Below, piece after piece: positions 60,243-64,000 of a DNA stretch of 64,000 nucleotides. This stretch comes from Litorimonas sp964352855. GTDB taxonomy: Bacteria > Pseudomonadota > Alphaproteobacteria > Caulobacterales > Maricaulaceae. The notes below the pieces were generated by a model. It saw only the letters and a list, made by a program, of their open reading frames with translations, did not search any database and was not told the origin of the DNA. Position 1 is the stretch's first letter. Each line of letters opens with the position of its first letter. The stretch covers positions 1 through 64,000 of the forward strand of contig CAYGTR010000011.1 of NCBI GenBank assembly GCA_964352855.1. Direction: 5' to 3'. The position numbers and the translations under genes are program-made.

Positions 60243-61498
60243 GGCGACGTTATGCAGCACTGATGCGCGGGTTATCGATCATCGCGCCCCTTTGGATGAG
60301 GCGACGCGCGAAGGCCGGTAAAGAAGATGCGAGTCGTTTAGGGGAGCGTTACGGTAAAGGCGCCTTACCCCGACCCACAGGACAGCTAATCTGGATGCAT
60401 GGGGCGTCGGTTGGCGAAACCAATATGATGTTGCCGCTGATAGAGCGTTTGCTTGCCGCTGATCCAGAGCGTCATATTCTGGTGACAAGCGGCACGCTGA
60501 CGTCTGCGGCATTGATGGAAAAGAAACTCCCCGACAGAGCGTTTCATCAATTCGTGCCATTGGACGCACCGCAATTTGTGAAACGGTTTTTAGAACACTG
60601 GAAACCTGACCTCGCCATTTGGGCAGAGTCAGAGATTTGGCCAAATCTTATTTTAAAAACCAAAGCGGCTGATATCCCTATGGTGCTGATTAACGCGCGG
60701 ATGAGTGAAAAATCGCTATCGGGTTGGCGCAAGCGTCCCAAATTCGCGACAGATATTTTCAGCTGTTTCAACACAATCCTTCCGGCAGATAGCCGCACGG
60801 CTGACGGCCTCTCACATATTTTAGACCTAGATCTTCACGCTGTCGGAAATCTCAAATATGACGCGGGACCTTTGTCATTTAATAAGGACGAACGCACGAT
60901 GTTAAAGTCTGCAATCGGACAAAAATCTGTATGGGTTGCCGCCAGTCTTCATGCTGAGGAAATGAACATTGTTTTCGATGCCCAGAAGCAATTGAACCAA
61001 AAACAACTGAAAAAGACGCTGCTTATCCTTGTCCCGCGTCACCCTAGCGAGGCTGCGTCGCGCATGATAATCGCGGATCATCCGCATCTCAAGATTGCGC
61101 GGCGGTCTAAGGATCAAACACCCACCCCCGAAACAGATATTTATTTATTTGATACGTTGGGTGAAATGGGCTTGGCTTATGTATTAGGCGATATCGCCTT
61201 GGTGGGCGGGTCATTATCCCCGGAACTCATGGGTCATAATCCTTTAGAGCCCATCCGTTTGAATATCCCGACAGTCACAGGGCCATATTTTGCAAGCTTT
61301 GCCGAAGTCTATGCACCCTATATTGAAAATAATGCTGTTACAGCCATTGAAGATATCAACTGCCTCGCCCAAATAATAGAGGATATGTTGGCCTCGCCCG
61401 AAACCCGCAAAGAGATGACTGACCGCGCGAGCATGATTGCCCGCGAAATGTCCGGAAGTTTGGACATCACCGTTCGGACATTGGAAGCCCTGCTATGA
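60239..61498 (+). CDS. waaA: Kdo transferase
   Basis: A 419-residue GT30 enzyme that adds 3-deoxy-D-manno-octulosonic acid to lipid A precursor at the inner membrane. Seen: IWMHGASVGE, WAESEIWPNLI, NARMSEKS and GGSLSPELMGHNPLEPIRL. The usual N-terminal anchor is short. Confidence 0.95.
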   Translation: MRRRYAALMRGLSIIAPLWMRRRAKAGKEDASRLGERYGKGALPRPTGQLIWMHGASVGETNMMLPLIERLLAADPERHILVTSGTLTSAALMEKKLPDRAFHQFVPLDAPQFVKRFLEHWKPDLAIWAESEIWPNLILKTKAADIPMVLINARMSEKSLSGWRKRPKFATDIFSCFNTILPADSRTADGLSHILDLDLHAVGNLKYDAGPLSFNKDERTMLKSAIGQKSVWVAASLHAEEMNIVFDAQKQLNQKQLKKTLLILVPRHPSEAASRMIIADHPHLKIARRSKDQTPTPETDIYLFDTLGEMGLAYVLGDIALVGGSLSPELMGHNPLEPIRLNIPTVTGPYFASFAEVYAPYIENNAVTAIEDINCLAQIIEDMLASPETRKEMTDRASMIAREMSGSLDITVRTLEALL

Positions 61499-61508
61499 GA
61501 CCGCCCCA

Positions 61509-62504
61509 ATGAGACCCCCAGAGTTTTGGAATCATCGTCACGGACGTGACGCCGCCCCTATGATGCGGACACTGCTCTCTCCTGTTGCGTGGCTCTACGC
61601 CAAAGCCGTCAGACGTCGTTTTAAAATAACCGAGAGCTTTGACGCAGGCATCCCTGTTATCTGTGTCGGTAACGCCACAATGGGCGGGACGGGTAAGACA
61701 CCGATAGTCATTTATTTGTTACAAAGCTTACGCCGCATGGAACTGAACGCCGTTGGACTGACGCGCGGCTATGGTGGGCAGGAAAAAGGCCCTATTCCCG
61801 TACATCAACGCCACACGGCCAAGGATGTCGGGGATGAACCGCTGCTCCTTGCGCGCCACGGCCCTGTCTGGGTCGCCGAAGGGCGCGATGACGGTGCCCG
61901 CGCCGCACGCTCACATGGTGCACAAATTATCGTTATGGATGATGGCCATCAGAACCCGCAAATCATCAAAACACTCTCACTCCTCGTCGTTGACGCAGAA
62001 GTTGGCTTTGGGAATGGCTGCGTCTTCCCAGCAGGGCCGTTGCGAGAACCTTTGAACGACGCCTTGGAACGCGCGGATGCCATAATTCTGATGAAGCCTA
62101 CGCCCGATTATGAAATCGAACCGCATTTGGCTAAACAGCTCAAAGGCCAAGTCGTGATTCCTGCCTATCTGGCCCCGCAATCCAAACCACCGAGCGGCAA
62201 GCTCTATGCCTTTGCGGGCATTGGTCGTCCGAATAAATTCTTTGATTCGCTCCGGCGTCACGGCGGCGAGATTGTTGAGGAAGTGCCTTTCTCTGACCAT
62301 CACCCCTATGATGATGCTGATATTGAGAGCCTGTTCCTTTTGGCGAGCGAATATGAGGCGTCACTGATCACAACAGAGAAAGATCATGTCCGCCTGCCGC
62401 AAGGTTATAAGAAAGGCATCCATGCTTGGCCTGTCAAAGTTGTCTTTGAAGATGAACTTACCATACGCCGCCTGCTCCACCCGATTATTCAAGCGGTTAA
62501 GTAA
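61509..62504 (+). CDS. lpxK: Tetraacyldisaccharide 4'-kinase
   Basis: A 331-residue enzyme with an N-terminal membrane-associated part (PEFWNHRHG), the P-loop GNATMGGTGKTPIVI and the DDGHQN catalytic block. It puts the 4'-phosphate on lipid A. ATG 61509 begins at the family start. Confidence 0.96.
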   Translation: MRPPEFWNHRHGRDAAPMMRTLLSPVAWLYAKAVRRRFKITESFDAGIPVICVGNATMGGTGKTPIVIYLLQSLRRMELNAVGLTRGYGGQEKGPIPVHQRHTAKDVGDEPLLLARHGPVWVAEGRDDGARAARSHGAQIIVMDDGHQNPQIIKTLSLLVVDAEVGFGNGCVFPAGPLREPLNDALERADAIILMKPTPDYEIEPHLAKQLKGQVVIPAYLAPQSKPPSGKLYAFAGIGRPNKFFDSLRRHGGEIVEEVPFSDHHPYDDADIESLFLLASEYEASLITTEKDHVRLPQGYKKGIHAWPVKVVFEDELTIRRLLHPIIQAVK

Positions 62505-62507
62505 GCC

Positions 62508-63395
62508 ATGGCAAATCTGGGAACAAAAATCGCTTGGCGATTGGAAGCTCTGGCCTATGACATTGTCAGCTTTATTCTGAACCTATTTCCTTTCGCCTTT
62601 ATTTCTTGGCTCGGCGGTAAGATTGTCGGTTTCATTGGGCCTCTGACATCGAAACATCACATTGCCCACACGGGCTTGAAAATTGCTTTCCCGGAAAAAT
62701 CAGAACTTGAATTAAAAAACATTCTGAAAGCCCAATGGCATAATACGGGCCGCACCTTCGCCGAATTCCCATTGATGCACCGGGTCAAAGCTTATGACGG
62801 AGAGCGTGTCGACATCAGAGGCTTGGAACACTTCCAAGCCAATACTCCCGCCGTTATTGTAACGGGGCATTTTGCCAATTGGGAAGTGATGGCGACCGTT
62901 CTGTCGCAATCCGCTCTGCCCGTGCGCATTACCTATCGCAAAATAAATAATCCCTATATCGATAAGCGCGTTCGCCAAAAACGCGAAGCGTATGGGACAG
63001 AATATCTCGTGCAGAAATCAACACATAAAGGTGGGCGACAGCTTTATGGCGCGCTGAGAAAAGGCGAGAGTATCGCGATTTTGAATGATCAGAAGTTCAA
63101 TACGGGATTACCCATTCCATTTTTCGGCACCGAAGCTATGACCGCTCAAGGGGCCACGCGCTTAGCCCTCAAAACGGAACGTCCCTTACTGCCTATGGCT
63201 GTCACACGCGACGGTGCTAAATTCACCGTCACATTCTATCCTCCGGTTCCGTTAAGTAAAACAGGTGACCGTGAGGCTGACGTGTTAGAAGGCGTTACGA
63301 AAATTACGCAATTTGTTGAAGACCGTGTGAGAGAAAATCCCGAACAATGGTTCTGGGTGCATCGGCGCTGGCCAAAAGCGCTTTATAAAAAATAA
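62508..63395 (+). CDS. Lipid A late acyltransferase (LpxL/HtrB type)
   Basis: A 295-residue inner-membrane acyltransferase with the HX4(D/E) box in VTGHFANWEV, an N-terminal membrane segment and DQKFNTGLPIPFFG. It adds a secondary acyl chain to Kdo-lipid A. It starts three bases after lpxK. LpxL or LpxM specificity is not certain. Confidence 0.93.
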   Translation: MANLGTKIAWRLEALAYDIVSFILNLFPFAFISWLGGKIVGFIGPLTSKHHIAHTGLKIAFPEKSELELKNILKAQWHNTGRTFAEFPLMHRVKAYDGERVDIRGLEHFQANTPAVIVTGHFANWEVMATVLSQSALPVRITYRKINNPYIDKRVRQKREAYGTEYLVQKSTHKGGRQLYGALRKGESIAILNDQKFNTGLPIPFFGTEAMTAQGATRLALKTERPLLPMAVTRDGAKFTVTFYPPVPLSKTGDREADVLEGVTKITQFVEDRVRENPEQWFWVHRRWPKALYKK

Positions 63396-63710
63396 TTAAG
63401 CCGACTTCTTCCCTTTTACGCGATCCCATTGATCAAATTCATGGGCGATGCAGCGCTCAATGAGTTTGCGCCAGACCGGTTCGGCGATGTCGGCGGAGAG
63501 ACCCTGTTGCTTGGCTTCCAACAAGACCTTACTCACCACATCTTCGATGCGGTCGGCATCATAAACGGCGTCGCGGCTTTGTTTGATGCGCGCAGCGGCA
63601 TGCATATAGCCCTGACGGGTTACTAGCAGGCGCACAAGCTCGCGATCAATCATGTCGACCCCTTCGCGCACGTCCCGCATGGTTTCACAATGTTCCGGTA
63701 ATTTTGCCAT
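63396..63710 (-). CDS. Chorismate mutase, AroQ type
   Basis: A 104-residue all-helical enzyme with VDMIDRELVRLLVTRQGYM and RIEDVVSKVLLEAKQQGL, the monofunctional AroQ-type pattern. It converts chorismate to prephenate for Phe and Tyr. The stop touches the lpxL-type gene, convergent. Start at ATG 63710 or 63716. Confidence 0.92.
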   Translation of the reverse strand: MAKLPEHCETMRDVREGVDMIDRELVRLLVTRQGYMHAAARIKQSRDAVYDADRIEDVVSKVLLEAKQQGLSADIAEPVWRKLIERCIAHEFDQWDRVKGKKSA

Positions 63711-63729
63711 GCGCATTTAGCCCTCTTGT

Positions 63730-64000
63730 TTATTCATTTTGGGGCCACTCCGTCAGTAATTCGGGGTCGAGGTTACGATTACGCCACTTTAAACGCCAGC
63801 ATAAATGCGGCCCTGTCGAGCGGCCTTTTGACCCGACCGTCGCGATTTGTTCGCCTTGTTTTACGGCTTGGCCGTTTGTGACCAAAATTTCGTCATTATG
63901 TAAATAATAACTGATGAGGCCCTGACCATGATCAATCATAATCAGCGAGCCCTCAAAATACATATCATCATCCGCAAGGCTGACGATACCATCGGCAGGC
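63730..64000 (-). CDS. M23-family peptidase, C-terminal part, cut by window edge
   Basis: The frame runs off the right edge. Visible is the LytM/M23 domain: ADGIVSLADDDMYFEG, MIDHGQGLISYYLHNDEIL, GQAVKQGEQIATVGSKG and the metal-binding GPHLCWRLKW. Such proteins cut peptidoglycan cross-links or activate other hydrolases. It ends 14 bases before the chorismate mutase start. Confidence 0.88.
   Translation of the reverse strand, partial: PADGIVSLADDDMYFEGSLIMIDHGQGLISYYLHNDEILVTNGQAVKQGEQIATVGSKGRSTGPHLCWRLKWRNRNLDPELLTEWPQNE

Noticed and set aside
1..64000. CRISPR arrays, tRNA or rRNA genes, insertion sequences
   Set aside because: No regularly spaced repeats, cloverleaf with the TTC-loop pattern, rRNA segments or transposase frames were seen by eye.

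Overview
This window reads as chromosome of a Caulobacter-like (dimorphic, stalked or budding) alphaproteobacterium, probably of the Hyphomonadaceae/Maricaulales type. The grounds are a ChpT phosphotransferase gene, a Flp/Tad pilus cluster of the cpa type, TTAA-N7-TTAA boxes that match the CtrA consensus, a dnaX lacking most zinc-finger cysteines with an SRP RNA gene just upstream, and a dnaX-ybaB-recR gene order. The species cannot be named from the sequence alone. No tRNA, rRNA, CRISPR array or intact insertion sequence was seen.

Layout. 1-1490: an AT-rich island with an orphan RHS C-terminal module and a lipoprotein that may be its immunity partner, closed by a terminator. 1549-4747: chpT followed by a CheA-like, a CheY-like and a CheR-like protein. 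4878-9664: pheS and pheT, separated by two related membrane-anchored proteins. 9761-11391: an acyltransferase and a short-chain dehydrogenase. 11555-11914: the wreck of a higBA toxin-antitoxin pair. 11920-15596: an AraC regulator divergent from two tandem cysteine hydrolases (isochorismatase fold), a membrane protein and a DUF6194 protein. 16129-19844: rmuC, a small conserved protein, and a DoxX/DM13 operon divergent from a TetR regulator with two matching operators. 19825-26349: DUF6498 protein, recR, ggt, a TIM-barrel lipoprotein, ybaB, dnaX and ffs. 26450-29596: two outer-membrane beta-barrels, nudC and a lipoprotein. 29613-35234: ptsP, rimM, metK, ahcY. 35381-42468: membrane proteins, phosphomannomutase, a MazG-like protein, phoD, a sterol-desaturase-type hydroxylase and galU. 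42465-50376: an SnoaL-like lipoprotein, a probable pseudo-esterase, a PadR pair, an S46 peptidase and a LuxR/DUF4199/VOC cluster. 50632-58705: the Tad pilus cluster. 58818-63395: a tyrosine phosphatase and a lipid A/Kdo cluster. 63396-64000: chorismate mutase and a cut-off M23 peptidase.

How it fits together. ChpT normally passes phosphate to CtrA and CpdR, and a CtrA-type box lies directly before cpaF, so cell-cycle control and pilus assembly are plausibly linked here. The methyl cycle is represented by metK and ahcY next to each other. The envelope is well represented: waaA, lpxK, lpxL, galU, the phosphomannomutase, several beta-barrels and many lipoproteins. Two housekeeping operons, pheST and dnaX-ybaB-recR, each carry a pair of unrelated exported or membrane genes inserted between their usual members.
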